The notes under the pieces: generated by a model
Told to the model about the DNA's origin: nothing
Databases searched by the model: none
The model's input: only the letters and a program-made list of their open reading frames with translations
Assembly: GCA_014377495.1 (NCBI GenBank)
Contig: JACMPN010000336.1
Location: 1-36,577 of the forward strand
Direction: 5' to 3'
Length of the DNA: 36,577 bases
Source: Candidatus Sericytochromatia bacterium
GTDB taxonomy: Bacteria; Cyanobacteriota; Sericytochromatia; JACMPN01
Made by a program: the position numbers and the translations under genes
Shown: positions 16,101-23,559 of the stretch, piece by piece
How positions within the stretch are numbered: the first letter of the stretch is position 1
Layout of the letters: every line of letters begins with the position of its first letter

Positions 16101-17284
16101 CCCGGCCCTTGCGGCGCACGGTCCTGGCGTTGACCCTCTTGCTCGCCGGCTGCAGTGCCTTCGTCCCCCAGGGCGGTATCTCCGACGTGCGTGGTCGGGT
16201 GATGTCCCTGTCGCCTCCCAAGCCACTTGCGGGCATCCGCATCGTGGCGAAACAGGCCACGGCCGATACCTATACCGACAAGAACGGCGAGTTCCTCCTC
16301 AAGGATCTGCCGACCAACTGGCAGGACATCCGCGTGGACGTCGAGGGCTACCACCCGTTGGTCCGCCGCCTCAAGGTGGAACCGTACGGGACGAAGTACG
16401 TCGACTTCAGCCTCCAGGCCGCCGGCACGCCGTTGCCGAAACCGGAACTGCTGTTCGAGCGGAACGGTGAAATCTGGAACACGGACCGCCTCGGCATGCG
16501 GCAGACGCAACTGACCGGTGCCGACACCTGGCAGTGGCGGCAGCCGGTCTGGGCCCCGGATCACCGGCGCTGGGCCGTCCTCGGTATCAACCTGTCGCCG
16601 CGTGCGGCCGAACCGCCCGGCGTCTGGCTGAGTGACGGCGATGCCGGTCCTGTCCGCGTCGCCGCCCTGCCGGCCACCCCGTTGGGCCTGAGCTGGCGCG
16701 GCGGCCCGTTCCTCGTCTGCCTGGATGGCCCGGGGATGAATCAGGGGATGGGCCGCGGGACGATGCTGGCCATGGTCGAGCGCGGCAAGAACGTCCGTTT
16801 CCTGTCTCCCGGCAACGGCGAGGGGTTTCCCAACCTCTCCCCGGACGGCAAGCGCATCGCCTACACGGTCTATTCCGGCAACGTCGCCGATTACCTGGGC
16901 ACCAGCCGGCGCCCCCAGGGCCGGACGCAGATCGTCGTGGCGAACCACGGCGGGGCCAATGCCCGCGAGCTCACCGCCGAGGGCGACAACCTCGATCCCG
17001 CCTGGTCCCCGGACGGGCGCCAGATCGCCTTCATCTCCAACCGCGAGGGCGGGGCCGAGTTGTGGCTGATGGACGCCGACGGCACCAATCAGCGCCAAGT
17101 GACCTGGACACGCGCCAAACGGGCCAACAACCCCTGCTGGTCCCCGGACGGGAAGTCCATCGCCCTTAACACAAGCTTTAAGGAAACCTTTCCTTCCCCT
17201 CGGGCGAAATCCCTCTGGCAGGTGGCGCTGGCGACGGGCAATTTGGCCATGATATCCAATGACGCGGTGACGGCGTCGTGGTGA
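16097..17284 (+). CDS. Lipoprotein with regulatory-like domain and TolB-type beta-propeller repeats
   Basis: 395 residues from the ATG at 16097. The signal peptide MTRPLRRTVLALTLLLAGC carries a lipobox LAGC with lipidated Cys19. Residues ~27-105 form a carboxypeptidase-regulatory-like sandwich (GIRIVAKQATADTYTDKNGEF). The rest contains PD40/TolB-like blades: VWAPDHRRWAV, FPNLSPDGKRIAYT, DPAWSPDGRQIAFISN and NPCWSPDGKSIALN. Such proteins sit in the cell envelope and bind partner proteins or ligands; without the Tol-Pal genes nearby I do not call it TolB. It is translated by coupling to the 48-residue small protein. No terminator is seen after its stop. Confidence 0.85.
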   Translation: MTRPLRRTVLALTLLLAGCSAFVPQGGISDVRGRVMSLSPPKPLAGIRIVAKQATADTYTDKNGEFLLKDLPTNWQDIRVDVEGYHPLVRRLKVEPYGTKYVDFSLQAAGTPLPKPELLFERNGEIWNTDRLGMRQTQLTGADTWQWRQPVWAPDHRRWAVLGINLSPRAAEPPGVWLSDGDAGPVRVAALPATPLGLSWRGGPFLVCLDGPGMNQGMGRGTMLAMVERGKNVRFLSPGNGEGFPNLSPDGKRIAYTVYSGNVADYLGTSRRPQGRTQIVVANHGGANARELTAEGDNLDPAWSPDGRQIAFISNREGGAELWLMDADGTNQRQVTWTRAKRANNPCWSPDGKSIALNTSFKETFPSPRAKSLWQVALATGNLAMISNDAVTASW

Positions 17285-17332
17285 TGCGCGGGGCCTGATT
17301 TGTAAATGCCGTTTTAAATGTGTGTTGCGCAC

Positions 17333-17359
17333 GCAAGTTTGCGGGACGGTTTCCGATAA
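17333..17359 (+). promoter_or_regulatory. Sigma-28 (FliA)-type promoter
   Basis: GCAAGTTT (17333-17340), an 11 bp spacer, and TCCGATAA (17352-17359). The FliA consensus is TAAAGTTT-N11-GCCGATAA; 13 of 16 positions match with exact spacing. An inverted repeat TTGCG-CA-CGCAA (17325-17336) overlaps the upstream box. It lies ~66 bp before the start of the Ala-rich small protein. Confidence 0.65.
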
Positions 17360-17377
17360 GACCGTGGGAGAGGTTAA

Positions 17378-17391
17378 GGTGGTTAACCACC
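17378..17391. promoter_or_regulatory. 14-bp perfect palindrome in the 5' leader
   Basis: GGTGGTTAACCACC is a perfect palindrome just downstream of the expected start of transcription from the sigma-28-type promoter. It could be a repressor site or a leader hairpin. No known regulator is assigned. Confidence 0.4.
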
Positions 17392-17425
17392 GCTTCACCA
17401 AATAACCCGCCGTTGGGAGGACATC

Positions 17426-17749
17426 ATGAGCGTCAATTTCAATTCTTCATTTACCCCTGATATCAATACCGGCCGTGCCGCAGCCCCTGCTGCCGCCGCC
17501 GGAGCCGCCGCCGCCGCCAAGACCGCCACCACGGTCGGTGCAGCCGCCGCCAAGCCCCTGGACACCATCAGCTTTTCGGCTGCCAGCATGCAAGCAGCCT
17601 TCAGTGTCGAAACCCCCAAGAAGACCGAGACGGCCTCCGCCGACGAGGTCATTGCGACGGTGAGCAACAAGTTCGACCCCAAAGAGGTCTTCACGAACAT
17701 GGCAGCGAAGCTCGTGTCGGATTTCCGCACGGCCCCGGTCATCGTCTAA
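17426..17749 (+). CDS. Unrecognised 107-residue Ala-rich protein under a sigma-28-type promoter
   Basis: GGGAGG lies seven bases before the ATG. The protein starts MSVNFNSSFTPDIN, then an Ala-rich low-complexity stretch (residues ~17-42), then a mixed region and the C-terminal FDPKEVFTNMAAKLVSDFR. It has no membrane segment or signal peptide. I recognise no family. The sigma-28-like promoter, if real, places it in the motility regulon. The next gene starts 20 bp downstream with its own AAGGA, so both are likely co-transcribed. High coding bias and the good ribosome site support it as a true gene. Confidence 0.75.
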   Translation: MSVNFNSSFTPDINTGRAAAPAAAAGAAAAAKTATTVGAAAAKPLDTISFSAASMQAAFSVETPKKTETASADEVIATVSNKFDPKEVFTNMAAKLVSDFRTAPVIV

Positions 17750-17769
17750 AACAGGACGGTAAGGACGAC

Positions 17770-18147
17770 ATGACGACAATGAGCGCCTCTGAGATTGTGA
17801 TCGATCTCGATCAGCCGGACGACGTGCTGATCGGTCAGATTGCAGACATCTTGGCCAACGTGGAGCAATCGGTTAAAGCAGGTCGCGATGCGCAGCTGTC
17901 CTTCCGGTTACAGCGGTCGGGTGTAGACGAACGGCAGTTCACGCACACGTTGTCCGCCGATGCGTACCAACAGGCCGAACAGGACGTGGTCTTTCCCCTG
18001 GTGGTGAACGAAATCCTCCTGAAGGAGTTTCCGGCCAAGGTCGCCCAGAACGAGCAATTGCGACAGCATGTCATTGCCGAACTGAGGCAGGATCCATACT
18101 GGTCGAGCCAAGTCGTCGAACTCGTCAAAGCAATGAAGGCCCGATAA
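17770..18147 (+). CDS. Unrecognised 125-residue acidic protein
   Basis: The ATG at 17770 has AAGGAC a few bases upstream; a second Met at residue 4 is an alternative. The protein is soluble and probably helical in its second half (AFPLVVNEILL-like segment and NEQLRQHVIAELRQD). The first half has a possible two-strand element (LSFRLQRSGVDERQFTHTLS). No catalytic motif or family is recognised. It follows the Ala-rich gene by 20 bp and ends before a strong terminator, so the two form a small operon from the sigma-28-type promoter. Confidence 0.75.
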   Translation: MTTMSASEIVIDLDQPDDVLIGQIADILANVEQSVKAGRDAQLSFRLQRSGVDERQFTHTLSADAYQQAEQDVVFPLVVNEILLKEFPAKVAQNEQLRQHVIAELRQDPYWSSQVVELVKAMKAR

Positions 18148-18166
18148 GCGGGCGTACGCAAATGAG

Positions 18167-18191
18167 ACCCGTCCAGGTATGGACGGGTTTT
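18167..18191 (+). terminator. Intrinsic terminator closing the two-gene unit
   Basis: ACCCGTCC (18167-18174) and GGACGGGT (18181-18188) form a perfect 8 bp stem with a six-base loop, followed by TTT. Clear rho-independent terminator. Confidence 0.85.
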
Positions 18192-18238
18192 GGCGTGAGT
18201 AGGGACGGGGCGCCGTAAGGCCCTGGGGAGGCAGCACC

Positions 18239-18607
18239 ATGGAAATCCGCCAAGTCAATGTCTCTGACTCTGCCATGATGAAGCAGGAAGTCGCCAAGGA
18301 AACGAAGAAGGACGGCGGCAAGTCGGAAACGAACGCCAAGTCGACACCGACGACCGAACAGAACCTCTTCAACCGGCCCTACGGCGCAGACGGCACGACC
18401 CTGTCCAAGGGCGAGGCTTACAACCCGCTCTCGACCATTTTGCCCGAGAGCAAGATGGAAGAAGCCCGCCGCCGCCTCAAGGACGAAGACGACACCAAAA
18501 AGCGTAAGAAGAAAAAAGACGAGAAGAAGAAGCAGGGCAACAACTTCTGGTCGTGGCTGATGGGTGACAACGCCAGTACCGCCGGCGACCGTGACCCTGA
18601 CGAGTAG
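18239..18607 (+). CDS. Unrecognised 122-residue Lys-rich charged protein
   Basis: GGGGAGG stands seven bases before the ATG. The sequence is highly charged: MEIRQVNVSDSAMMKQEVAKE at the start, a central FNRPYGADGTTLSKGEAYNPLS, then a poly-basic and acidic tract (residues ~73-98, with repeated Lys and Asp), and a short aromatic FWSWLMGDN before an acidic end. It looks intrinsically disordered, possibly nucleic-acid binding or a partner peptide with a C-terminal docking motif. No family is recognised. It begins ~47 bp after a terminator, so a promoter should lie between, but none is obvious. The stop is followed by repeat element copy A. Confidence 0.72.
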   Translation: MEIRQVNVSDSAMMKQEVAKETKKDGGKSETNAKSTPTTEQNLFNRPYGADGTTLSKGEAYNPLSTILPESKMEEARRRLKDEDDTKKRKKKKDEKKKQGNNFWSWLMGDNASTAGDRDPDE

Positions 18608-18619
18608 CGGCGCTATTCA

Positions 18620-18725
18620 GGCCCACCTGCTTTGACGGCCCGATCCTCACGTCCCGACGGACGCGACGGACCGGGCCTTTGTCATTGATTCGCCTCCACG
18701 TTGTTTCGGACCGCGCATCTGGACC
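18620..18725 (+). repeat. Dispersed structured 3' element, copy A
   Basis: Begins 12 nt after a stop codon. Box 1 GGCCCACCTGCTTTGAC (18620-18636) is followed by a hairpin: GGCCCGATCC (18637-18646) with GGACCGGGCC (18668-18677), nine of ten pairs, and an inner GTCC-CGAC-GGAC, then TTT. Box 2 CGCATCTGGACC (18714-18725) comes after a ~35 nt insertion not present in the other copies. Boxes 1 and 2 can pair as CCA-UGG and UGC-GCA around a 2x2 internal loop. It probably ends transcription, but the conserved boxes suggest more. Confidence 0.75.
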
Positions 18726-18999
18726 TGCCTAGCACCGCTTGGACGCCGCCGGTCTCGACGGACCGACGGCGTACTCGGCTGACACACCGTCAACACTTGG
18801 ACAACACAGGTTGAATTTGCGTTAGAACCCTTGATGCGACGGCCTTGCGGTACCCGTGTCGCAAGGCAACCGCCACTGACACGGTTTACACTAAAGAGAT
18901 CACGTCGTCCCAGGCGTGTTCCCGCCCGTCAGCCGTCAGCGTCACCGCATGGCATGCCGCTGGCACCGCCCCCCGCATTCGCAGCCCTATGGAGCCACG
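18726..18999. other. Intergenic stretch upstream of the DUF4234 gene
   Basis: No gene supported. It holds a 12-bp stem with one mismatch (18743-18754 with 18761-18772), an inverted repeat CCTTGCG/CGCAAGG around 18843-18866 and a possible -10 TACACT near 18890 without a good -35. The structures could be a leader RNA or simply terminator remnants. Confidence 0.3.
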
Positions 19000-19365
19000 A
19001 TGTCCACCCAATCAACCCCGCCGAGCGAGATCACCAATCCCGTCACAGCCCTCATCCTGTCCGCCGTCACCTGCAACCTGTACGAACTGTTCGTCTGGTG
19101 GCCCAACCGGCTGAAAACGATCAACGCGCTGTTGGGGCGTGACGAATTCAAGTACGGCACCATCCTGATGCTGTCGATCCTCACCTGCGGCCTGATGTAC
19201 ATCTACTACGACTACAAGACCGCAGAAGCGATCCTTGAGATCCGCCGCAAGAAGGGCTTGGCGGGTTCCGAGTCCCTGCCACTGATGACCGTCATCATGG
19301 ATTGCATGGCTCTGACCTTCATCACCAGCTACATGCACCAGGAAGAGATCAACAAGCTGGTATGA
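19000..19365 (+). CDS. DUF4234-like small membrane protein
   Basis: 121 residues from the ATG at 19000, where GGAG lies five bases upstream; a longer start would add 28 Arg/Pro/His residues of no likely meaning. Two membrane-type segments share the DUF4234 pattern: TALILSAVTCNLYELFVWWP and ILMLSILTCGLMYIYYDYK, with 'LTxG.Y..YY.Y'. A third hydrophobic stretch ends the protein. The family is of unknown function and is integral to the inner membrane. Its stop overlaps the start of the DUF2752 gene by four bases, and the pair probably act together. Confidence 0.8.
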   Translation: MSTQSTPPSEITNPVTALILSAVTCNLYELFVWWPNRLKTINALLGRDEFKYGTILMLSILTCGLMYIYYDYKTAEAILEIRRKKGLAGSESLPLMTVIMDCMALTFITSYMHQEEINKLV

Positions 19366-19769
19366 GCCCCGGCTTCGCCAGATCCCGTTGGCTGCTGCCC
19401 GGCCTCCTGGTCGTTGCCGGCAGCACCCGTCTGGCGTTTCAACTCGCCCTCCACGCCGACTGGGCGGCACTCGACCATGGCCCTATCCTTTGCCTTTTCC
19501 GGGCCCTGACAGGCATTCCCTGTCCCGGATGCGGCATGACCAGGGCCATGATTGCGTTTGCGATGGGGGATTGGCATCGGGCAGCCGACTACAACCTGCT
19601 GGCCCTGCCCCTCTTCCTGACTGTGATCGCCCACAGCCTCATCCAATGGCTGCCCGCACCCATCCAGGCCCGATGGCAGACCCTGCTCACATCCCGCCGC
19701 CTGACGGGCACAGCCCTGGCCGTCATCACGGCGACCTGGCTCTGGACGCTCGGCCATCCGACGTTCTAA
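19362..19769 (+). CDS. DUF2752 membrane protein
   Basis: 135 residues from the ATG at 19362, which overlaps the preceding stop as ATGA. The family signature CPGCGMTRA is present at about residue 56, after a first membrane helix (LLPGLLVVAGSTRLAFQLAL) and before NLLALPLFLTVIAHSLI and a final helix. DUF2752 proteins are small membrane proteins with a conserved C-x2-CG motif of unknown function, often paired with TM2 or DUF4234 proteins. The two Cys could bind metal or form a disulfide. A weak hairpin (GGGAT/ATCCC near 19772-19790) follows. Confidence 0.85.
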   Translation: MSPGFARSRWLLPGLLVVAGSTRLAFQLALHADWAALDHGPILCLFRALTGIPCPGCGMTRAMIAFAMGDWHRAADYNLLALPLFLTVIAHSLIQWLPAPIQARWQTLLTSRRLTGTALAVITATWLWTLGHPTF

Positions 19770-19810
19770 ACGGGATCGCAAAGCAATCCCGCACTCAGGG
19801 ACGTCAGAGT

Positions 19811-19885
19811 GGTCCAGATGCGAAGAGACCCCGGCCCGTAGCGTCCGTCTGGACGTAAGGGTCGGGGTCTCAAAGCAGGTGGGCC
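19811..19885 (-). repeat. Dispersed structured 3' element, copy B (after the sigma factor gene)
   Basis: On the minus strand it begins 14 nt after the sigma factor stop. Box 1 GGCCCACCTGC (19885-19875) then TTT; a 13-bp stem GAGACCCCGACCC / GGGCCGGGGTCTC with one G-U type change, an inner CGTCC/GGACG hairpin, then TTC and box 2 GCATCTGGACC (19821-19811). Very similar to copy A around both boxes and the inner hairpin, but with a different outer stem sequence that still pairs. Confidence 0.8.
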
Positions 19886-19899
19886 GCTATGGCGTCCCT

Positions 19900-20901
19900 T
19901 TAGTCGTCGTGGAGATACTCGTCAAGGCGTTTCCGCATGCCGTGATGACGGAGCTTGCGCAACGCCTTGGCTTCAATCTGGCGGATCCGCTCCCGGGTGA
20001 CACCCATCTTGGTGCCGATCTCGGCCAAGCTGCGCGGGCGGTCGTCATAGAGACCGTAGCGCATGGTCAGGATCTCCTGCTCCCGGGTGGTGAGCACGGA
20101 CAGCACTTCGGCGATGTCCTCGGAAAGCATCTTGTGGGCGACCGTCCGGGTCGGGTGACCCGAGTACTCGTCCTCGATCAGATCGACCAGGCTGCGATCG
20201 TCGTCTGGACCGACCGGCGTGGCCAGCGAGACGGTGCGCTTGACGATCCGCTTCAGCTGGCGGATCTTCGCCACAGGCAGTTCGGCGGCGACGGCCAACT
20301 CTTCGTCGGTCGGATACCGGCCGAGATCAAAGGTCAACTGGCGGCGGATCTTCTTGAGACGCTGGATCGCTTCGGTGGCATGGACCGGCAACCGGATGTT
20401 CCGGCCTTTGTCAGCAATGGCCCGGGTGATCGCCTGGCGGATCCACCACGTCGCATACGTGCTGAAGCGGTAGCCCTTGGTGTAGTCGTACTTCTCAACA
20501 GCCCGGATCAGACCGGTGTTGCCTTCTTGGATCAGGTCGAGCAGCGGCAGGCCGAGGTCGCAATAGCGCTTGGCGATCGACACGACCAGCCGCAGGTTGG
20601 CGGTGATCAAGTGGTTCTTCGCCCGCTGGTCGCTCTGGGCGACCCGCTTGGCCAGTTCGATCTCGTCTTCGGCCGTCAGCAGCGGTGTCTTACCGATCGA
20701 GTTCAGATAGACCTGGATTGAGCTGATCTCGTCTTCGCGGGCGGGACGCAGGTTCTCCTCGTCGACGCTGAGCGTCTCGGACTCCATCTCGTCTTCTTCT
20801 TCAGCTGCCGGGGCCGCCGCAGGCGCCTCGGGCGTTTCTTCGACCACTTCTTCGACTTGGGTATCCATCACAGTAAGATCAAGTTTTTCAGACATCATCA
20901 T
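19900..20901 (-). CDS. rpoD: Primary-type RNA polymerase sigma factor (sigma-70 group)
   Basis: 333 residues, starting with three Met codons; GGGGAGGGG lies ~11 bases before the first. After an acidic Glu/Ala N-terminus come region 1.2 (IQVYLNSIGKTPLLT), region 2 (LRLVVSIAKRYCDLGLPLLD, YRFSTYATWWIRQAITRAI), region 3 (ELAVAAELPVAKIRQLKRI) and region 4 (MRYGLYDDRPRSLAEIG, GVTRERIRQIEAKALRKLR). All core and DNA-binding elements of a sigma-70 group 1 or 2 factor are present; region 1.1 is short. It directs housekeeping transcription if it is the only such gene; KGRNIRLPVHATEAI differs from the most common SigA text, so a group 2 factor is possible. Its own promoter is at 21108-21136 and its 3' end carries repeat copy B. 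Confidence 0.93.
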   Translation of the reverse strand: MMMSEKLDLTVMDTQVEEVVEETPEAPAAAPAAEEEDEMESETLSVDEENLRPAREDEISSIQVYLNSIGKTPLLTAEDEIELAKRVAQSDQRAKNHLITANLRLVVSIAKRYCDLGLPLLDLIQEGNTGLIRAVEKYDYTKGYRFSTYATWWIRQAITRAIADKGRNIRLPVHATEAIQRLKKIRRQLTFDLGRYPTDEELAVAAELPVAKIRQLKRIVKRTVSLATPVGPDDDRSLVDLIEDEYSGHPTRTVAHKMLSEDIAEVLSVLTTREQEILTMRYGLYDDRPRSLAEIGTKMGVTRERIRQIEAKALRKLRHHGMRKRLDEYLHDD

Positions 20902-21107
20902 CGGTTCTTAAACCCCTCCCCATATGGCGGTTGCCTGGATCAGGTCCTTGCGCACCGAAAACTAAACTGCCGGTCTGCCGTAGCAGGGAACTTTCAGCAG
21001 TCCGTCGGTGACGGGTGGTTCCTTGTACCGGCTTTCGTGCCGGTATTTAATCCGTTCTTAACGAACTTCGGTCACCTTTAACAGAGCAACTCCGTTCGCA
21101 ACTCTCA
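20902..21107 (-). promoter_or_regulatory. Long 5' leader of the sigma factor gene
   Basis: About 200 nt between the -10 box and the start codon. It includes a perfect 7-bp hairpin TACCGGC/GCCGGTA (21045-21026 on the minus strand) with a six-base loop. No known riboswitch or ribosomal-protein mimic is recognised. Leader length suggests post-transcriptional control, but this is inference. Confidence 0.4.
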
Positions 21108-21136
21108 ATGGTAGCGGTTACGCAGCCGGAAGTCAA
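21108..21136 (-). promoter_or_regulatory. Sigma-70-type promoter of the sigma factor gene
   Basis: On the minus strand: TTGACT (21136-21131), 17 bp, TACCAT (21113-21108). Near-consensus -35 and ideal spacing. Confidence 0.7.
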
Positions 21137-21363
21137 GCTGAGCACGCTGCCTTGCCGTTATATAGCCACACTGCACCATGACCCTATCGCTTAACATTCC
21201 GATAAAAAATTCCCCTCTTTTTTCCTAACCTGATTATGCCGAGATTAAGGCGGGGCGGCCAAACGATGACGATCAGGCGGCTCTGGCGCTCACCCTTGGG
21301 ACGGGCTGGCCAAACAAAGGGGGCACAATCGGCCCAAACGGGGCCTAATTTGGAGATTGTCGG

Positions 21364-21392
21364 TTGACGCTCAGTAGGGCGTTTGCTATAAA
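21364..21392 (+). promoter_or_regulatory. Strong sigma-70-type promoter of the tRNA-tuf unit
   Basis: TTGACG (21364-21369), 17 bp, TATAAA (21387-21392). Both boxes match consensus at five of six positions. Transcription would start a few bases before the first tRNA at 21405. Confidence 0.85.
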
Positions 21393-21404
21393 TCCACCGG
21401 GTTG

Positions 21405-21480
21405 GCCGACGTAGCTCAATTGGCAGAGCAGCAGTTTTGTAAACTGCCGGTTGCGGGTTCGAGTCCCATCGTCGGCTCCA
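21405..21480 (+). tRNA. tRNA-Thr, anticodon TGT
   Basis: Acceptor GCCGACG pairs with CGTCGGC; the anticodon stem GCAGT/ACTGC closes a TTTGTAA loop whose anticodon is TGT (Thr, ACA). The T-arm GCGGGTTCGAGTCCCAT is intact and the 3' end TCCA is encoded. Confidence 0.97.
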
Positions 21481-21496
21481 AGCCCAACAGACTCTT

Positions 21497-21579
21497 GGGG
21501 AGATGGCCGAGTGGTTAATGGCAGCAGACTGTAAATCTGCCCTCTCACGAGTACGAAGGTTCGAATCCTTCTCTCCCCA
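21497..21579 (+). tRNA. tRNA-Tyr, anticodon GTA
   Basis: Long variable arm and class II shape. Acceptor GGGGAGA pairs with TCTCCCC; anticodon stem GCAGA/TCTGC encloses CTGTAAA, anticodon GTA. The CCA end is not encoded. Confidence 0.97.
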
Positions 21580-21592
21580 AACCGGTAAACAT

Positions 21593-21665
21593 GCCCAGAT
21601 AGCTCAGTTGGTAGAGCACGTCCTTGGTAAGGACGAGGTCACGGGTTCGAGTCCCGTTCTGGGCT
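21593..21665 (+). tRNA. tRNA-Thr, anticodon GGT
   Basis: Acceptor GCCCAGA pairs with TCTGGGC; anticodon stem CGTCC/GGACG encloses TTGGTAA, anticodon GGT (Thr, ACC). CCA is not encoded. It is the last tRNA before tuf. Confidence 0.97.
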
Positions 21666-21791
21666 TTTCCCTATGCTCCGGATTTCCGGAGTAACCGGAT
21701 CGGCCTGCGGCCCAGCCGCGTGGTTTCGAGACAGAGTCGGTTTTTCTCGGGATATGACTATTGCGTTGTGTTGTAAGGACGAATAGGCACC

Positions 21792-23009
21792 ATGGCGAGA
21801 CAGAAATTTGAGCGCAACAAGACCCACGTCAACGTGGGCACCATCGGCCACGTTGACCACGGCAAGACGACTTTGACCGCAGCCATCACCATGACGCTCG
21901 CCGCCATGGGTCAAGCGACGATCCGCAAATACGACGAGATCGATGCCGCTCCGGAAGAAAAAGCCCGTGGCATCACGATCAACACGGCTCACGTCGAATA
22001 CGAGACGGTCAAACGGCATTATGCCCACGTCGACTGCCCCGGACACGCTGACTACGTGAAGAACATGATCACCGGTGCCGCCCAGATGGACGGCGCCATC
22101 CTGGTTTGCTCGGCCGCTGACGGCCCCATGCCTCAGACCCGGGAGCACATCCTGCTCGCCCGTCAGGTCGGCGTGCCGAACCTGGTTGTCTTCCTGAACA
22201 AGGCCGACATGGTCGACGACGCCGAATTGTTGGAACTCGTTGAGATGGAAGTCCGCGACCTCCTCAACTCCTACAAGTTTGAAGGCGACGTCATCCCCTT
22301 CATCTCCGGCTCGGCCCTCAAGGCCTGCGAACAGATGACGGCGAACCCCAAGACCCTGCGTGGCGAGAATGAATGGACTGACAAGATCTGGGCCCTGATG
22401 GATGCTGTCGACAGCTACATCCCCGATCCCGTCCGTGACATCGACAAGCCGTTCCTGATGGCCGTCGAAGATGTCTTCTCCATCACGGGTCGTGGCACGG
22501 TGGCCACTGGCCGGATCGAGCGTGGCAAAGTCCGCATCCAGGACGAAATCGAAATCATCGGTCTGCGCGACACCATCAAGGCGATCGTCACCGGCGTCGA
22601 GATGTTCCGCAAACTGCTCGACGAGGGCATGGCCGGCGACAACGTGGGCGTCCTGCTCCGTGGCGTCGACAAGACGATGATCGAGCGTGGACAGGTTCTG
22701 GCCAAGGCCGGTTCCATCAAGCCGCACACCAAGTTCACCTCCGAGGTTTACGTGCTCAGCAAGGAAGAGGGCGGTCGTCATACCCCGTTCTTCGCCGGCT
22801 ATCGCCCGCAGTTCTATGTGCGGACCACCGATGTGACCGGCAGCATCACGTTGCCCGAAGGCGTCGAGATGGTTATGCCCGGTGACAACATCCAGATGGT
22901 CATCGAACTGATCCATCCGGTGGCCATCGAGGAAGGCATGCGTTTTGCCATCCGTGAGGGTGGACGTACTGTCGGTGCCGGCGTCGTCGCCACCATCATC
23001 AAGGAATAA
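21792..23009 (+). CDS. tuf: Elongation factor Tu
   Basis: 405 residues. G1 loop GHVDHGKT (19-26), DCPGH at 81-85 and NKAD at 136-139 are complete; the switch and beta-barrel domains have normal length. EF-Tu delivers aminoacyl-tRNA to the ribosome. The sequence is unusually close to cyanobacterial EF-Tu, including RGENEWTDKIW, DPVRDIDKPFLMA and GLRDT, which is the main phylogenetic clue in the window. The gene follows three tRNA genes and shares their promoter, echoing the tRNA-tufB arrangement of E. coli. A strong terminator follows before nuoA. Confidence 0.99.
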   Translation: MARQKFERNKTHVNVGTIGHVDHGKTTLTAAITMTLAAMGQATIRKYDEIDAAPEEKARGITINTAHVEYETVKRHYAHVDCPGHADYVKNMITGAAQMDGAILVCSAADGPMPQTREHILLARQVGVPNLVVFLNKADMVDDAELLELVEMEVRDLLNSYKFEGDVIPFISGSALKACEQMTANPKTLRGENEWTDKIWALMDAVDSYIPDPVRDIDKPFLMAVEDVFSITGRGTVATGRIERGKVRIQDEIEIIGLRDTIKAIVTGVEMFRKLLDEGMAGDNVGVLLRGVDKTMIERGQVLAKAGSIKPHTKFTSEVYVLSKEEGGRHTPFFAGYRPQFYVRTTDVTGSITLPEGVEMVMPGDNIQMVIELIHPVAIEEGMRFAIREGGRTVGAGVVATIIKE

Positions 23010-23021
23010 GCAACGGATCTG

Positions 23022-23048
23022 AGGGGCGGCGAAAGCCGCCCCTTTTTC
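23022..23048 (+). terminator. Intrinsic terminator after tuf
   Basis: AGGGGCGGC (23022-23030) pairs with GCCGCCCCT (23035-23043) around a GAAA tetraloop, followed by a T run. It separates tuf from nuoA. Confidence 0.92.
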
Positions 23049-23082
23049 AGTCTGTGGCTTTTCTCAGCAAAGGCGGACTTCC

Positions 23083-23442
23083 ATGTTGATGCCCGGCTAC
23101 GGTCCTCTGGTGATCATGCTCATCTTTGCGGTGCTCGTGCCCGTCTCCGCCCTGGTGATCAGCCGCATCCTCCAACCCCGGCATGCCACCCCCGTCAAAT
23201 ACACCACCTACGAGTGCGGCGTCGAACCGGTCGGCGGCGCCTGGGTGCAATACACCGTCCGCTACTACCTCTTCGCCCTGGTCTTTCTGATCTTCGACAT
23301 CGAGACGGTGTTCCTCTATCCCTGGGCCGTGGCCTTCCGCCAACTGGGCAGCTTCGCCGTCCTCGAGATGTTCCTGTTCCTGACGATTCTCATCCTCGGA
23401 CTCATTTACGCGTGGCGCAAAGGAGATCTCGAGTGGGTATGA
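23083..23442 (+). CDS. nuoA: NADH-quinone oxidoreductase subunit A
   Basis: 119 residues with three membrane helices. The conserved TTYECGVEPVGGAW and LVFLIFDIETVFLYPWA segments identify NuoA/NdhC, which with NuoH forms the quinone-side entrance. Two in-frame ATGs at 23083 and 23089 are both possible. It starts 35 bp after the tuf terminator; whether it has its own promoter is unclear. First gene of nuoABCDHIJKLMN; a 117 bp gap separates it from nuoB. Confidence 0.95.
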   Translation: MLMPGYGPLVIMLIFAVLVPVSALVISRILQPRHATPVKYTTYECGVEPVGGAWVQYTVRYYLFALVFLIFDIETVFLYPWAVAFRQLGSFAVLEMFLFLTILILGLIYAWRKGDLEWV

Positions 23443-23559
23443 AGGCGGCTGTTCCAAGTTCTTTGCCGACCTGATGAGACGGTTCCGGCATTTTGACGCT
23501 CGTTCAGCAGTAGAGTGGAGTGGGATCACCGGTTTTCACACCTGCGGTTAGGGGGAACG

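Noticed and set aside
15872..17401. Minus-strand open frame of 509 codons
   Set aside because: Antisense to the lipoprotein gene, which has a signal peptide and propeller motifs; Arg/Gly/Val/Asp-rich composition is typical of a high-GC shadow frame.
21639..22916. Minus-strand open frame of 425 codons
   Set aside because: Antisense to tuf; no motifs and no ribosome site. Shadow of a strongly biased gene.
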